A stretch of DNA of 64,000 nucleotides from Parageobacillus sp. KH3-4 (GTDB lineage: Bacteria > Bacillota > Bacilli > Bacillales > Anoxybacillaceae), in assembly GCF_022846435.1 (NCBI RefSeq), contig NZ_AP025627.1, forward strand, positions 1,770,001 through 1,834,000. The letters run 5' to 3'. The notes under the pieces were generated by a model. It was not told where the DNA came from. It saw only the letters and a list, made by a program, of their open reading frames with translations, and did not search any database. Of the stretch, positions 44,680 through 53,999 are shown in pieces (within the stretch, counting starts at the first letter, position 1; each line of letters opens with the position of its first letter). Position numbers and translations under genes: made by a program.

Positions 44680-45421
44680 CCAATCACCCCCTGTATTTGT
44701 TTACACATCTACTAACATTAATCACAATTTGTGCATTTTCTTTGGAAATTTTAAGAATGATTTGTGACAAGATTCACTGAATATAATTTTCTTTTGCCGC
44801 AGACGTAAATGAATAAATATATGATGAAGCAACGAGAAGCAGTGATATTGGTGTGATTACCTCCTAGATGCCCCGTATTAAACAACTTGGATATGGACGG
44901 CGGCTGCCTTGGTGGTGCCATCATACGTTCAAGCATGATATGTAGGGTTCACTTAATTAAGAACTTCGTAAACAAATGAAAGAGGATGGTTTCATTTGTT
45001 TGGTCCAAGATTGTATTAAAATTATTATTACATGGAAAGAAAGCAGTAATGGCAGGTGATGATAATCAATTATCCTTGAAAGTATTAGAATGGATTTTAT
45101 ACGAAATTCATTAACGAGGCAGCACTAGTTCGAAAAAGGGTTAAAACAATTTGTTTAGAATATATTTCTTATAAATTTTTGTGTTGGGGGGAGATTGGCA
45201 AAACATTGGAGTGAGGAAGAACAGATTCATCTGCTTAACTTCATTCCTTCTTACCGTCTTAGCTATGTATTTTGGATGAAGTGCAGAATGTTTTTAAGTT
45301 GGAATTTGTACTGCGTATGTGGAGAATGATGTTTCACTAACGAGAGGCGTTAAATAAAAGCAAGGCAATGTTTGAATGGCGGTAAGTCATAAATTTGTAA
45401 CAACAATGCCTTAATAACAAC
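44680..45421. other. Eroded stretch
   Basis: No supportable gene in ~740 bases. Short open pieces (+ strand ~45015-45113, reading KLLLHGKKAVMAGDDNQ; + strand ~45190-45250, reading AKHWSEEEQIHLLNFIPSYR) look like protein remnants but I cannot assign them. Confidence 0.35.
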
Positions 45422-45805
45422 ATGCTGAGTCTTGAAATGTCTCCTGTATTTTCCCAAATGGAAGTACAAGTGCTGCGGAACATTGCCCGAATGTTTGGTT
45501 ACGATGAACAGAGTGGGGGAGTAATGATAAGCGGCGGAAGTCTTGCAAATTTACAAGCTCTTGCAGTGGCGCGTAATCACTGCTTTTCAGTTAAAGAGGA
45601 AGGATTAACTAGGTTAATGGAACAACCAGTTATCTTGGCTTCAGAAGCTAGCCACACTTCCCTTCATAAAGCTGCAATGTTACTTGGTTTAGGAACATCT
45701 AGTGTAATCGCGGTTAAAACTAATCAAAATTCTCAGATGGATACTTCAGATTTAGAGAAAAAGATTAATAAAATGATTGAAGAAGGAAAAGCAGGAGGGA
45801 TTTGA
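45422..45805 (+). pseudogene. PLP-dependent group II decarboxylase, internal fragment
   Basis: An uninterrupted ~127-residue piece: [60 protein letters not shown]. This is the central part of glutamate/aspartate/diaminobutyrate-type decarboxylases, including the SGGS-x-ANL phosphate loop and the His that stacks on PLP. Both the N-terminus and the part carrying the PLP-binding Lys are missing, so it is inactive despite an open frame. Confidence 0.7.
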
Positions 45806-45808
45806 TGA

Positions 45809-46000
45809 CTAGTGATTTAGAAAGATCCAAGGTGATTCAACTCTTTGAGTATTAGTATTTATTGGCAGTAAAAAGTGAGGAAAAAGCCGTTCCTTATTAT
45901 TAACTTTTTCATATATTTGGATTGTTTTATTGTTAAAATCAACCTTCTCCCGCTTCAAATCAACAACTTCCTGTCTGTGCATTCCAGTCGCAGCAAGCAA
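45809..46000 (-). pseudogene. Tyrosine recombinase fragment
   Basis: Reads LLAATGMHRQEVVDLKREKV DFNNKTIQIYEK, the first catalytic block of XerC/D-like integrases (T-G-x-R-x-x-E replaced here by T-G-M-H-R-Q-E, with Arg shifted by one). Only ~45 recognisable residues; the His-x-x-Arg and Tyr blocks are absent. Confidence 0.55.
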
Positions 46001-46181
46001 TTAAAAAGCAGATGATATCGCCAGCTTTAACATGGTGTATTGCAATGAGTTCTTTGGATGCCTACGAGGGAAGATGGTGTACCTTCTATATGTGCTGTAT
46101 TAGCAGGTATATAGTGTCCTCCGTAAGGGACACTTTGGACATCCCTATATGGCTACTTCTCTTGTTGAACAGAGGAGGGCG

Positions 46182-46271
46182 GCTTGTTTCCTTTGAGCAA
46201 CAACGGCCAAAGGAAACAAGCAAGAATCCCCCACTTCCATCGTCCATTAGCCGGTAAGTGGAGGTAGTTCA
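46182..46271. repeat. Double hairpin, IS200/IS605-type right end
   Basis: A 14-bp perfect hairpin (46182-46195 with 46208-46221) is directly followed by a second (CCCCACTT at 46229-46236 with AAGTGGAG at 46256-46263) whose loop contains ATTAGCCGGT. The second matches the element at 17951-18000. No transposase or TnpB gene accompanies it. Confidence 0.6.
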
Positions 46272-46301
46272 ATCCTTTTTGTACAGGAGGTATTTGAATA
46301 A

Positions 46302-46481
46302 TTAATGCGTTCCTAAAAACCCGTACATAAATAGAAAAGTAAAGATAAAGGTTAATACGGCACCTAGTATTGTTTGATTAAGTATGTTTCCATTACTGTG
46401 TAAATTTTTTAAAAAGCTTGTTAAATTTAAAAACCACAAAACACCTATTATTGGTAAAACAAGTAAGTATATATATTCTAT
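46302..46481 (-). CDS. Possible 59-aa membrane protein with ATA start
   Basis: Leftward frame EYIYLLVLPIIGVLWFLNLT, then GAVLTFIFTFLFMYGFLGTH and stop: two hydrophobic helices with a short polar loop. The first codon of the open frame is ATA, and AAAGGGAG sits 8 bases upstream, so either a rare start or an ATG-to-ATA mutation. No family recognised. It may be real but poorly or not expressed. Confidence 0.35.
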   Translation of the reverse strand: MEYIYLLVLPIIGVLWFLNLTSFLKNLHSNGNILNQTILGAVLTFIFTFLFMYGFLGTH

Positions 46482-47276
46482 TTAAAGAACTCCCTTTTAC
46501 TTGTTAAGTATAGATTAATACAAAAGTTATTAAAATATTTTAATTTTTATTCTTTTCTCTAACAAGATAACAAATGTAGGAAGTATAAGATCTACTAATA
46601 AGTTAGTGTTAAAGCGTAAGAAGCAGTATCTACTGAAGATGGAAGAAGAACAGTTTATTATTCCAGAGTAGGGGAGCGATAACAATGTAGGGCGCGGATT
46701 TTAAAGGAAAATCAAAAATCAAGTGTCACCAAAGCTCGAATATGAATTAGCTGAAAATCAAGCTGATCTTGGAATCAGTATACTTCCTGAAATGTTTTTG
46801 TTTCGTGTATCAAATATTTGTAGTACGAGATCTTTATCATAACCATAGGGATGGCGGCAATATTTCTGAAAAAAATCTCTTCAGCTGTCAAAAAGTCATT
46901 TCCCCTGTATTTATTACTGATAAGGACTAAGGACGGTTTCATTAGTGATCACATTTTTTAGTGAAAAGAGAGGAGAAGTAAAATGATAAAAGGGCAAGTG
47001 AAAATGGAAAAAACAAAACAGGTAATGGAAGTTCAAAAAGAGCAGATAAGACAATTTTCTTCATATTGCAAATGAGATTGTTGAACTATCTTTTATCTTT
47101 CTCCTTGTCGCATATGTCGAACGAAATGAATCAGCAGGTTAGTCGTGCTTTATAACAAAGAACGATTCCAAAGGAAGAACAACCTTTCCCCGATATTCCA
47201 CCGGAGAAAGGTTGTATAGACTTTTTTATTTTGTCTATTTGTCTACTTGACAGAGATAAGACCGGTCCTTGTTTCT
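46482..47276. other. Eroded stretch with several small remnants
   Basis: Around 46724-46850 (+ strand) a piece reads PKLEYELAENQADLGISILP EMF, the effector-domain end of a LysR-type regulator. At 46983-47075 a 30-codon ORF (MIKGQVKMEKTKQVMEVQKE) has AGAGGAG before its ATG but no known family. At 47170-47255 there is IS3-end sequence: NLSPVEYRGKV on the - strand beside TCTACTTGACAG, as at 5864-5940. Confidence 0.45.
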
Positions 47277-47942
47277 TTATCTTTTTAGATGTTCTATAAG
47301 CTCTAACAAATTTGTAAATGTATAGTTAGGAGTAACATCAAGAAAGTCCATTACGTTGTTCGTGCGATTGATCCACGCGGTTTGAAAACCAAATTTGCTT
47401 GCTCCAGCAATATCCCAAGTATTCGAGGATAAAAACAATACTTCCTCTCGATTTACGTTCAGTCGGCTTACCGCATGTTGATAAGCTAATGGTGAAGGCT
47501 TGTATTGTTTTACTTCATCAACACTAATGATGTAATCAAAATACTTTCCCAGCCCTGTATTGTCCAACAAAGGAAGCAGCATATCAGGAGAACCGTTTGA
47601 AAAGACGACGAGTGTTTCGTCTTTTAACGCTTGTAACACTTCTTCTACCTCTGGATAAGGGGATAAGAAATGATAAGCGTTTAATAAATCTTCCGCTGTT
47701 TCATTGGTTAAAGAAACTTGTAATGATTCACACGCAAATTGCAGTGCCTGTTTCGTAACTTCATGAAACGGAATATACGCGCCCATCAGTTGCCGCAAGA
47801 AACAATATTCCAATTGCTTTTGCCGCCATAATCGGCTTATGTAATCGCTATGATCTGCAAAATATTTAGAGCATGCCTTCGAAACGGAGTAAACATCAAA
47901 TAATGTACCATAAACGTCAAATATATATGCCTTATACTTCAT
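47277..47942 (-). CDS. Haloacid dehalogenase type II (HAD superfamily)
   Basis: 221 aa, ribosome site GGAGGGATG upstream. Motif I FDVYGTLFDVYS with the nucleophile Asp9, motif II VVFSNGSPDML, motif III Lys in VKQYKPSPLAYQ, motif IV SSNTWDIAGASKFGF. These match L-2-haloacid dehalogenases (HAD type II), which remove halide from short 2-haloacids, though many chromosomal members have unknown substrates. Stand-alone on the - strand. Confidence 0.88.
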   Translation of the reverse strand: MKYKAYIFDVYGTLFDVYSVSKACSKYFADHSDYISRLWRQKQLEYCFLRQLMGAYIPFHEVTKQALQFACESLQVSLTNETAEDLLNAYHFLSPYPEVEEVLQALKDETLVVFSNGSPDMLLPLLDNTGLGKYFDYIISVDEVKQYKPSPLAYQHAVSRLNVNREEVLFLSSNTWDIAGASKFGFQTAWINRTNNVMDFLDVTPNYTFTNLLELIEHLKR

Positions 47943-48217
47943 TTCAACATCCCTCCGTTAATCTTGTTTGTAAATTAAATTACTGCCTCTAAAGAATCAC
48001 AATAGTTAAAATAATAACGGTGGAAAAGATTTATATTGAAATTAGGATGAAATATTAACTAACTTAACAAGTGAATATCCTTCTTTAGGTTAATAGTCAT
48101 AGTCACTCTTTCAGCAGGGAATAATGAAACATTGTTGATTTACGCACAACGTTATTATAGAAAGCTCGCTTGGAAAATATTCACCAAAATTTTATAAAAA
48201 ACAGTAAATAATTAGTG

Positions 48218-48253
48218 ATAAAAGCTCGCTGCATAATGACAGCGAGCTTTTAT
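48218..48253 (-). terminator. Terminator overlapping the OsmC stop codon
   Basis: 14-bp perfect stem (48218-48231 with 48240-48253) starting inside the TAA of the OsmC gene. The T-rich end lies on the leftward side, as needed for that gene. Confidence 0.8.
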
Positions 48254-48693
48254 GATGCTTTTGCCCAATTGACTTCTAATTCAATTCCAGCAGCTTTTAA
48301 GGTTGTAAATACCGGACAACGTTGATCCGTGATCTTTTGCAACTCATTTACTCGTTCTTGTGTTTCCGATGTTTTTACTTTCGCATGAATGAGCACTTTT
48401 TCAAAATACGGTTTCACATTCGGATCTCCCATAAACCCTCTCGGATCAAGAATTCCAGTAATATCAAATTCAATTCCTTGAAGATCAAAATTGATTTCTT
48501 TTGCGACAAGGTTCGCAATCACATTCTCACATCCAGCCAATGCAGAAAGGAGAGTGGATAATGGGTTGGCTCCTTCATCTTTACCGCCCATATTTACTGG
48601 TTCATCAACGATGACTGTATGCTTTCCCGCTTTTGCCACTGTTTGTATTCCGTTTGTTTCAGCCGTAATATGAATTTTCATTTTATTTTCCAT
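48250..48693 (-). CDS. OsmC-family peroxiredoxin-like protein
   Basis: 147 aa with AAGGAGGGAT before the ATG. OsmC/YhfA-type fold with the two reactive cysteines, Cys55 in LSALAGCENV and Cys126 in TDQRCPVFT. Family members reduce organic hydroperoxides or act in sulfur-oxidation pathways using low-molecular-weight or lipoyl thiols. Upstream on the same strand lies a glutaredoxin-like gene (288-base gap), then a divergent Crp/Fnr regulator, consistent with a small redox-linked group. Confidence 0.88.
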   Translation of the reverse strand: MENKMKIHITAETNGIQTVAKAGKHTVIVDEPVNMGGKDEGANPLSTLLSALAGCENVIANLVAKEINFDLQGIEFDITGILDPRGFMGDPNVKPYFEKVLIHAKVKTSETQERVNELQKITDQRCPVFTTLKAAGIELEVNWAKAS

Positions 48694-48980
48694 TTTTATC
48701 CCTCCTTATTTTATTTACGCTGTTAGTATACTTATTTTATGGATGTGTTTCTGTAATCTATCTTACATATTCCACTACATGAAAGCTGTAATGCTTCTTA
48801 CAGAATGACTGTTGTGTGCAACCTTTATAAAAAAATTGGTGAACTTGATTTGTTCAGCAAAATAGATATTGGACTGATTTGCTGATTCATTTCTTACTCG
48901 ATATGTCTGATCATGAAAAAAGAAAGCTCTACGATCTCGTTCTATATTTTTGACCCTCCATTATCTTTTTCCCATTTCGC

Positions 48981-49211
48981 TTACCTTCTTCTCTCTTTCG
49001 TTACTGATAAAATTTTATCCCCAACCAAAACATCCTCGCCGGCAATTAACACTGGTGTAACGATGTTCTGGATCTTTTCTTTTAGCTCTTTTGCAGCGGT
49101 ATGATTTTTTAATATGTTGATTTCTTGAAAGGGAATTTGTTCTTTTATTAAATGTGTGCGTGCTTGCTGGCATTTATGACATCCATCTATAATGTAAAGA
49201 ATGTAATTCAT
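48981..49211 (-). CDS. Glutaredoxin-like protein
   Basis: 76 aa. Thioredoxin-fold miniature with C-H-K-C active site (Cys11, Cys14) in IIDGCHKCQQAR and the cis-Pro strand IVTPVLIAGEDVLVG. Likely reduces disulfides or senses redox state in the cytoplasm. Its ribosome site (TAGGAGG) overlaps the region shared with the divergent Crp/Fnr gene, so the two may be co-regulated. Confidence 0.8.
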   Translation of the reverse strand: MNYILYIIDGCHKCQQARTHLIKEQIPFQEINILKNHTAAKELKEKIQNIVTPVLIAGEDVLVGDKILSVTKERRR

Positions 49212-49341
49212 TCATAAAACCTCCTAACGATTACTAACATACTGCTTTTTTCATTTCTATTCGGTAAGATGGATTACAGTAATAGAACAAAGAATGTCTA
49301 TAATGTATAGAGGAAAGGCTGCTTTTAGGAGGTGTGCTTGA

Positions 49342-50025
49342 TTGGATAAGTTATCTTTATTATCGCAAATTAATTTATTGGATGAATTGCCGATGAAAGA
49401 CTTGCAAGTTATTGATCGAATGAGTGAAATGAAGCCTGTAAAAAAGGGGACAATCATATTATCTCCAGATAAACCGATTGAAGCATTATTTTTACTAAAA
49501 AAAGGGCAAGTGCGTTTATATCGAATGAACAAAAACGGAAAACAATTTACAGTCGACATTTTAGTGGATGGAAATATTTTTGGTGAAACATCTACGTTAT
49601 CATTAACGGACGATCAAATTTACGCCGAAGCGATGACAGATTCGTATTTATGCATTTTAGGTAAATCTGAATTTGAAAAGTTCATTGAAAAAAATCCGAA
49701 AATCGCATTAAAATTTATCAATATTTTATCAACACGGTTAAAAGAACTTTACAGCTTAAGCGAGAAAATCGCTCTTGGTGATGTGAAATACCGAATTTTA
49801 TACTTGTTATTAAAGCTCAGCGAAAAGACAGGTAGACGAAAAAATGAGTGGCAAACAATTGATATGAAACTCACACATCAAGATATCGCCAGCATGATCG
49901 GATCAACACGCGAAACAGTAAGTGCCATCATCAGCCAGCTAAAGAAAGAAGGATTCATTAAAAAAGGGGAACAATTCGCTATAAACGTTGCAAAAGCGAG
50001 TGAAGTGATTGAAGAAAATATTTAA
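49342..50025 (+). CDS. Crp/Fnr-family transcriptional regulator
   Basis: 227 aa from TTG 49342, with AGGAGGTG 9 bases upstream. N-terminal cyclic-nucleotide-like beta barrel (~25-120, VKKGTIILSPDKPIEALFLL ... GNIFGETSTL), long dimer helix, and C-terminal winged HTH (~165-220, LTHQDIASMIGSTRETVSAI). No N-terminal cysteine cluster, so not an Fnr-type iron-sulfur sensor. Divergent from the glutaredoxin/OsmC genes. The effector is unknown. Confidence 0.87.
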   Translation: MDKLSLLSQINLLDELPMKDLQVIDRMSEMKPVKKGTIILSPDKPIEALFLLKKGQVRLYRMNKNGKQFTVDILVDGNIFGETSTLSLTDDQIYAEAMTDSYLCILGKSEFEKFIEKNPKIALKFINILSTRLKELYSLSEKIALGDVKYRILYLLLKLSEKTGRRKNEWQTIDMKLTHQDIASMIGSTRETVSAIISQLKKEGFIKKGEQFAINVAKASEVIEENI

Positions 50026-50254
50026 TTCCCCCCACAGTTCTAAAATAGTGGGGTATATAAATAGACACAATAAACTGCAAATAAAGCTTTACTGCACATC
50101 CAGAGACGCTTTTATCTCCTTATAGTAGAACAGGAAAAAGCAAGGATGATCCTGTTTGATCAGCCCTTTTATTATAAATCAGTTATTGATATTTATTCAT
50201 AAACCCAATATTTGGAAAAGATTTGGATAATTTCATACGTTAGGAAGTGGTTTT

Positions 50255-51598
50255 GTGCTTTCGGAAAGTCATGTTCAGGAACAACCAACAAAACAAAAGA
50301 TCTTAACGATCTTTTCTTTGGCTGTTCCAGCAATGATTGAAAATACTCTTCAAACTGTGGTTGGTTTTGTAGATACTCTTTTTGTTTCTAAACTTGGACT
50401 AAATGAAGTTACCGCAGTTGGTGTGGCTAATGCTGTCTTAGCTGTATATATCGCGTTTTTTATGGCAATCGGAGTAGGTACTTCCTCACTTGTTGCTCGT
50501 TATATAGGAGCCGGGGATTTTGAAAAGGCAAAGGCTGTAGCAAAACAATCAACTTGGATTTCTTCTATAGCAGGTTTATTATTCGGTATTATTACTTTAT
50601 TGTTTGCTGAACCACTGCTCCGAATAATGGGTGCAGAACCCAAGGTTTGGGCTGATGGAGCCGTTTATTTTCGTATTGTCGGGGGAACGTCCCTTTTTAT
50701 TTCTCTCATGTTTATTTTCGGTAGTATTCTGAGAGCAGCAGGAGATACAAAAACACCAATGAAAGTCAGTTGGTGGATTAACTTTATTCATATTGCGTTA
50801 GATTACATCCTCATATTCGGACTAGGGTTTAATGGGTTTGGGGTTGCTGGTGCAGCTTGGGCAACCGTAATTGTACGTATTCTAGGTACAATCGCTCTTT
50901 ATTATTACATTAAAAAGTCCAAAGTTTCTTTCTCGATTTTTGGCGGTACGTCAAGTAAATCATTTACTTCTCCAATTATAAAGTTATCCGGGCCAGCAGC
51001 AGCAGAAAGGCTTATTATGCGTTTGGGTCAGGTACTCTATTTTGGATTGATTGTCCGTATCGGTACCGAAACCTATGCGGCTCATACGATTGCAGGAAAT
51101 ATTGAAACCTTCTCTTATATGCCGGGTTACGGGTTAGCTGTAGCTGCTACGACATTGGTAGGACAAAGCATTGGAGCAAAACTTGAAAAAGAAGCTTATA
51201 AATACGGAATGTTAACCACAGGAATTGCCGTAGGAGTTATGTCCTTCGTTGGAATTATATTGTTTTTCTTATCTCCTTGGTTCGCAGCTTGGTTTACCAC
51301 GGATAAACACGCAATCGATATGGTGACAACAGCATTAAGAATTGATGCATTTGCTCAACCAGCGTTGGCTGTTGGCTTAGTTTTAGCAGGTGCTTTACAG
51401 GGGGCAGGAGATACAAAAAGTCCAATGTACAGTACAGCTATAGGAATGTGGGGCATTCGTGCCGTGGGTGTTTATGTTTTAGGGATTCAACTAGGAATGG
51501 GGATAGCTGGTGTTTGGTTATCTATTGCGTTTGATTTGTATATTCGTGCCTTATTTTTATTCTTTTGTTTTAGAAAGAAAATGCTATTTAAAACCTAA
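50255..51598 (+). CDS. MATE-family multidrug efflux protein
   Basis: 447 aa, start GTG or nearby with AGGAAGTGG upstream. Twelve membrane segments in two homologous halves. The MATE signatures are PAMIENTLQTVVGFVDTLFV near the start, GAGDFEKAKAVAKQS, a GDTKTPMK loop in the first half and GAGDTKSPM in the second. Exports cationic drugs or metabolites using Na+ or H+. Followed by a strong terminator; single-gene unit. Confidence 0.9.
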   Translation: MLSESHVQEQPTKQKILTIFSLAVPAMIENTLQTVVGFVDTLFVSKLGLNEVTAVGVANAVLAVYIAFFMAIGVGTSSLVARYIGAGDFEKAKAVAKQSTWISSIAGLLFGIITLLFAEPLLRIMGAEPKVWADGAVYFRIVGGTSLFISLMFIFGSILRAAGDTKTPMKVSWWINFIHIALDYILIFGLGFNGFGVAGAAWATVIVRILGTIALYYYIKKSKVSFSIFGGTSSKSFTSPIIKLSGPAAAERLIMRLGQVLYFGLIVRIGTETYAAHTIAGNIETFSYMPGYGLAVAATTLVGQSIGAKLEKEAYKYGMLTTGIAVGVMSFVGIILFFLSPWFAAWFTTDKHAIDMVTTALRIDAFAQPALAVGLVLAGALQGAGDTKSPMYSTAIGMWGIRAVGVYVLGIQLGMGIAGVWLSIAFDLYIRALFLFFCFRKKMLFKT

Positions 51599-51646
51599 AA
51601 ATTGTCGGGAGTATATGAAAAAACTATTTTTGTTACATACCTTTTT

Positions 51647-51687
51647 AAAAATCCGATTTCCTTACGCTAAGGAAATCGGGTTTTTAC
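51647..51687 (+). terminator. Terminator after the MATE gene
   Basis: 18-bp stem (51647-51664 with 51668-51685, one G-T pair), three-base loop, T-rich right arm. Confidence 0.85.
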
Positions 51688-51798
51688 TTTCTAATAATGT
51701 TGCGCTATGTCGACCTGACATGAGTAGGATATGCAGCCAAAGTCCTCAACCATCGCTTCTCTCCGTATGGTGCAATTAGAAAAAAGGATAGTGCTGGG

Positions 51799-51850
51799 AT
51801 GGATTGGGGATCAATCATTTTTCAACTGGTCATATTTGCTTTTGCAAATG
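51799..51850 (+). pseudogene. DUF4083-like small membrane protein, N-terminal stub
   Basis: MDWGSIIFQLVIFAFANG with AAAAAGGATAG upstream resembles the start of DUF4083-type small membrane proteins, which begin M-N/D-W/I-G-D-x-x-F-Q-L. After 17 codons the sequence switches to the nucleotidyltransferase remnant. Confidence 0.4.
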
Positions 51851-52043
51851 GGTGTTCTGGAAGCTTGGCAGCTATCTCTCCTTGAAAGTTGGGAATGTGG
51901 TAGAAATTCCCTTGAAATTATGATGTGATGAAAAGGATAGTTCCAGAATTTAAAAGAGTCCATAAAAATCTTTGTCATAAGCTCGGAATCGAAGAAAATC
52001 CTGAATTGAATGGGTTAATGGAATTATTGATGTGGTTATTTGA
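51851..52043 (+). pseudogene. Nucleotidyltransferase 3' end, duplicate of the gene at 59124
   Basis: About 190 bases match the end of the gene at 59124-59982 at roughly 85-90 percent by eye: LEAWQL-x-LLESWECGRN-x-LEIM, a one-base loss, KRIVPEFKRVHKNLCHKLGI EENPE. The stop and a downstream terminator are also shared, so the segment copied includes flanking DNA. Confidence 0.75.
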
Positions 52044-52047
52044 GCAG

Positions 52048-52074
52048 AAACACCCGCAAAAAGTGCGGGTGTTT
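52048..52074 (+). terminator. Terminator-like hairpin after the duplicated segment
   Basis: AAACACCCGCA pairs with TGCGGGTGTTT. The equivalent hairpin follows the parent gene at 59983-60015. Confidence 0.65.
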
Positions 52075-52251
52075 TGCTTACAACCATTTCTTTTTCAACT
52101 GTCTTGAAAGTGAATATTTTTCTCCTTCTGGTGGTACTGCAATTATACGGCATGGGTGGCCAATGGGTAGGTTAGTCGAAAAAGGATTTGATTTTAATTT
52201 GTAGAAATTACTGGTATGAAAAGTAGTTCTTTTTAGAAAGAAAGGAATAAG

Positions 52252-52935
52252 ATGCGACAGATTATTGCTTTAGGCGGCGGAGGCTTCTCAATGGAACGGG
52301 ATAACTCGTTATTAGATTTGTACATATTGAAACAAGCAAAGAAAACTACGCCAACGATTTGTTTTATCCCCACGGCCAGCGGGGATTCAGATCATTATAT
52401 ATCAAGGTATTATAATTTCTTTCATAAACAAAATTGCAAACCTTCTCACTGTCTTTATTTAAACCGCCGACAAGAGATTTAGAGGGAGTTATACTGGAGA
52501 AGGATATTATATATGTTGGTGGGGGAAATACAAGAAACTTATTAGTTTTATGGAAGGAGTGGGGGTTAGATCATATTTTAGGATTGTTTTAGCTGGCATC
52601 AGTGCTGGTTCTATATGTTGGTTCGAGGAAGGAGTCACAGATTCATTTGGAGGGGGATTAGAACCAATTACTTAGGTTTTCTAAAGGGTAGTAATTGTCC
52701 GCATTATGATGGAGAGCTAGACAGAAGACCTTCGTATCATAAACTAATTTATTCTGGAGACGTACAAGCTGGTATTGCAGCGGATGACGGGGTTGCCATC
52801 CATTATATCGAACAAAACATAAGTAATATAGTTAGTTCTAGACCAAAAGCAAAGGCTTATAAAGTTTATTTGGATAACAAGGTGAGGAAGGTTATAGAGG
52901 AAGAGCTTCAAACGAATTTTTTGGGTTCCTATTAA
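52252..52935 (+). pseudogene. Peptidase E, second copy, inactivated
   Basis: Very close to the intact gene at 19334 (first ~60 codons nearly identical, including MRQIIALGGGGFSME). Lesions: a one-base loss near 52450 (KPSHCLYL in place of KPSHLSLF), a ~20-base deletion near 52580 that removes the KAWNEG region, and loss of ~6 bases near 52668. The Ser nucleophile region and the C-terminus remain readable in other frames. Upstream ~90 bases are also shared with the intact copy. Confidence 0.85.
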
Positions 52936-52939
52936 GCCC

Positions 52940-52990
52940 CTATGGAAGAACGAATTAACTCCAACATCTGTGGTGAAGCCCACTTTATGG
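52940..52990 (+). repeat. Dispersed hairpin repeat, copy C (partial)
   Basis: TATGGAAGAACGAATTAACT, CCAACATCTGTGGTGAAG: matches the central part of copies at 41554 and 54494, directly after the broken peptidase E. Confidence 0.6.
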
Positions 52991-53178
52991 GTAGCCAACG
53001 GAGCAGTATAGTTCTACGATAGAATTTTCGGAATGTTTTAGAGAATATGGGTTGAATCATATACAATAGAAAATGTTGTCGGTCATATTAAAGATTTAGA
53101 TTTGTTTGCTGAGAGATTGAACGGAGGAATCTGGAGTTTTTGTAGGTAGCTAGACCATTTACAAGAAGGGGATATTTT

Positions 53179-53868
53179 ATGAAAGAATTAAGAAAAATTT
53201 TAATGAGTGATCCATTAGTTTCCTCAATGAATGTACATCCTTTTCAAGAACCATTTGTTGACCTTGTTCACTTTGATCCAGATATCGCTGTGGATCCATC
53301 TCTTTCTAACAGGAGTCGTTACTTTTCTTTTGTCCGTCTTTCAGTAGCTAATAAACTTTCCTTAGCTAAACAATTTCTTCCAAAAGGTATCCGTTTTCTC
53401 ATTAAGGAAGGATACAGGCCTTTACATATTCAACAGCGAGCCTTTGAGCGGGCATTACAACGGGTAAAAGAAAATTCTTCAAATCAAGATTTAGATCATT
53501 TAATGGCTGAGGCATCCAAATACGTAGCACCTCCTGATGTAGCACCTCATCCAACAGGTGGTGCAGTAGACTTAACCCTGATTGACTCCAATGGTAGCGA
53601 ATTGGATCTTGGCACACCATATGATGCCATACCACAAGAAACGGACAACGCAACTTTTTTTGATGCAACCAACATCAGCGTACAAGCAATGCAAAATCGC
53701 CAGATCCTCGCACACGCTCTTCAGTCTGTTGGTTTTGTTAACTACTTCACGGAATGGTGGCACTGGTCATACGGTGACAGATACTGGGCTGTAATGACTA
53801 ATGCGGATCATGCCCTTTATCATCCCGTTTCAGAACAAGAATTGTTGAATCTGTTACAAAAGGCATGA
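53179..53868 (+). CDS. D-alanyl-D-alanine dipeptidase, VanX-like (M15D)
   Basis: 229 aa, AGAAGGGGATATTTT upstream of the ATG. Zinc peptidase motifs: EGYRPLHIQQ with the transition-state Arg, HPTGGAVDLTL with ligands His124 and Asp131, and EWWHWSYG with catalytic Glu192 and ligand His195. No signal peptide, so cytoplasmic. VanX enzymes hydrolyse D-Ala-D-Ala; without vanH and vanA beside it this one probably serves D-Ala recycling rather than vancomycin resistance. Stand-alone. Confidence 0.88.
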   Translation: MKELRKILMSDPLVSSMNVHPFQEPFVDLVHFDPDIAVDPSLSNRSRYFSFVRLSVANKLSLAKQFLPKGIRFLIKEGYRPLHIQQRAFERALQRVKENSSNQDLDHLMAEASKYVAPPDVAPHPTGGAVDLTLIDSNGSELDLGTPYDAIPQETDNATFFDATNISVQAMQNRQILAHALQSVGFVNYFTEWWHWSYGDRYWAVMTNADHALYHPVSEQELLNLLQKA

Positions 53869-53999
53869 CTAGAACATAATCAACCTTTTTATGAATAAAC
53901 GATTCCATTGGGGTTGCTGTGGCAACTCTTTACTTCTCAAGCTAACGAGGCAGGAATGTTTAAAAGAAATTTATAAAGATACAATGGAGGGGAAAAGAG

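Noticed and set aside
53179-53868. Vancomycin resistance function for the VanX-like gene
   Set aside because: No vanH, vanA/B or vanRS nearby; a stand-alone D-Ala-D-Ala dipeptidase is more likely.
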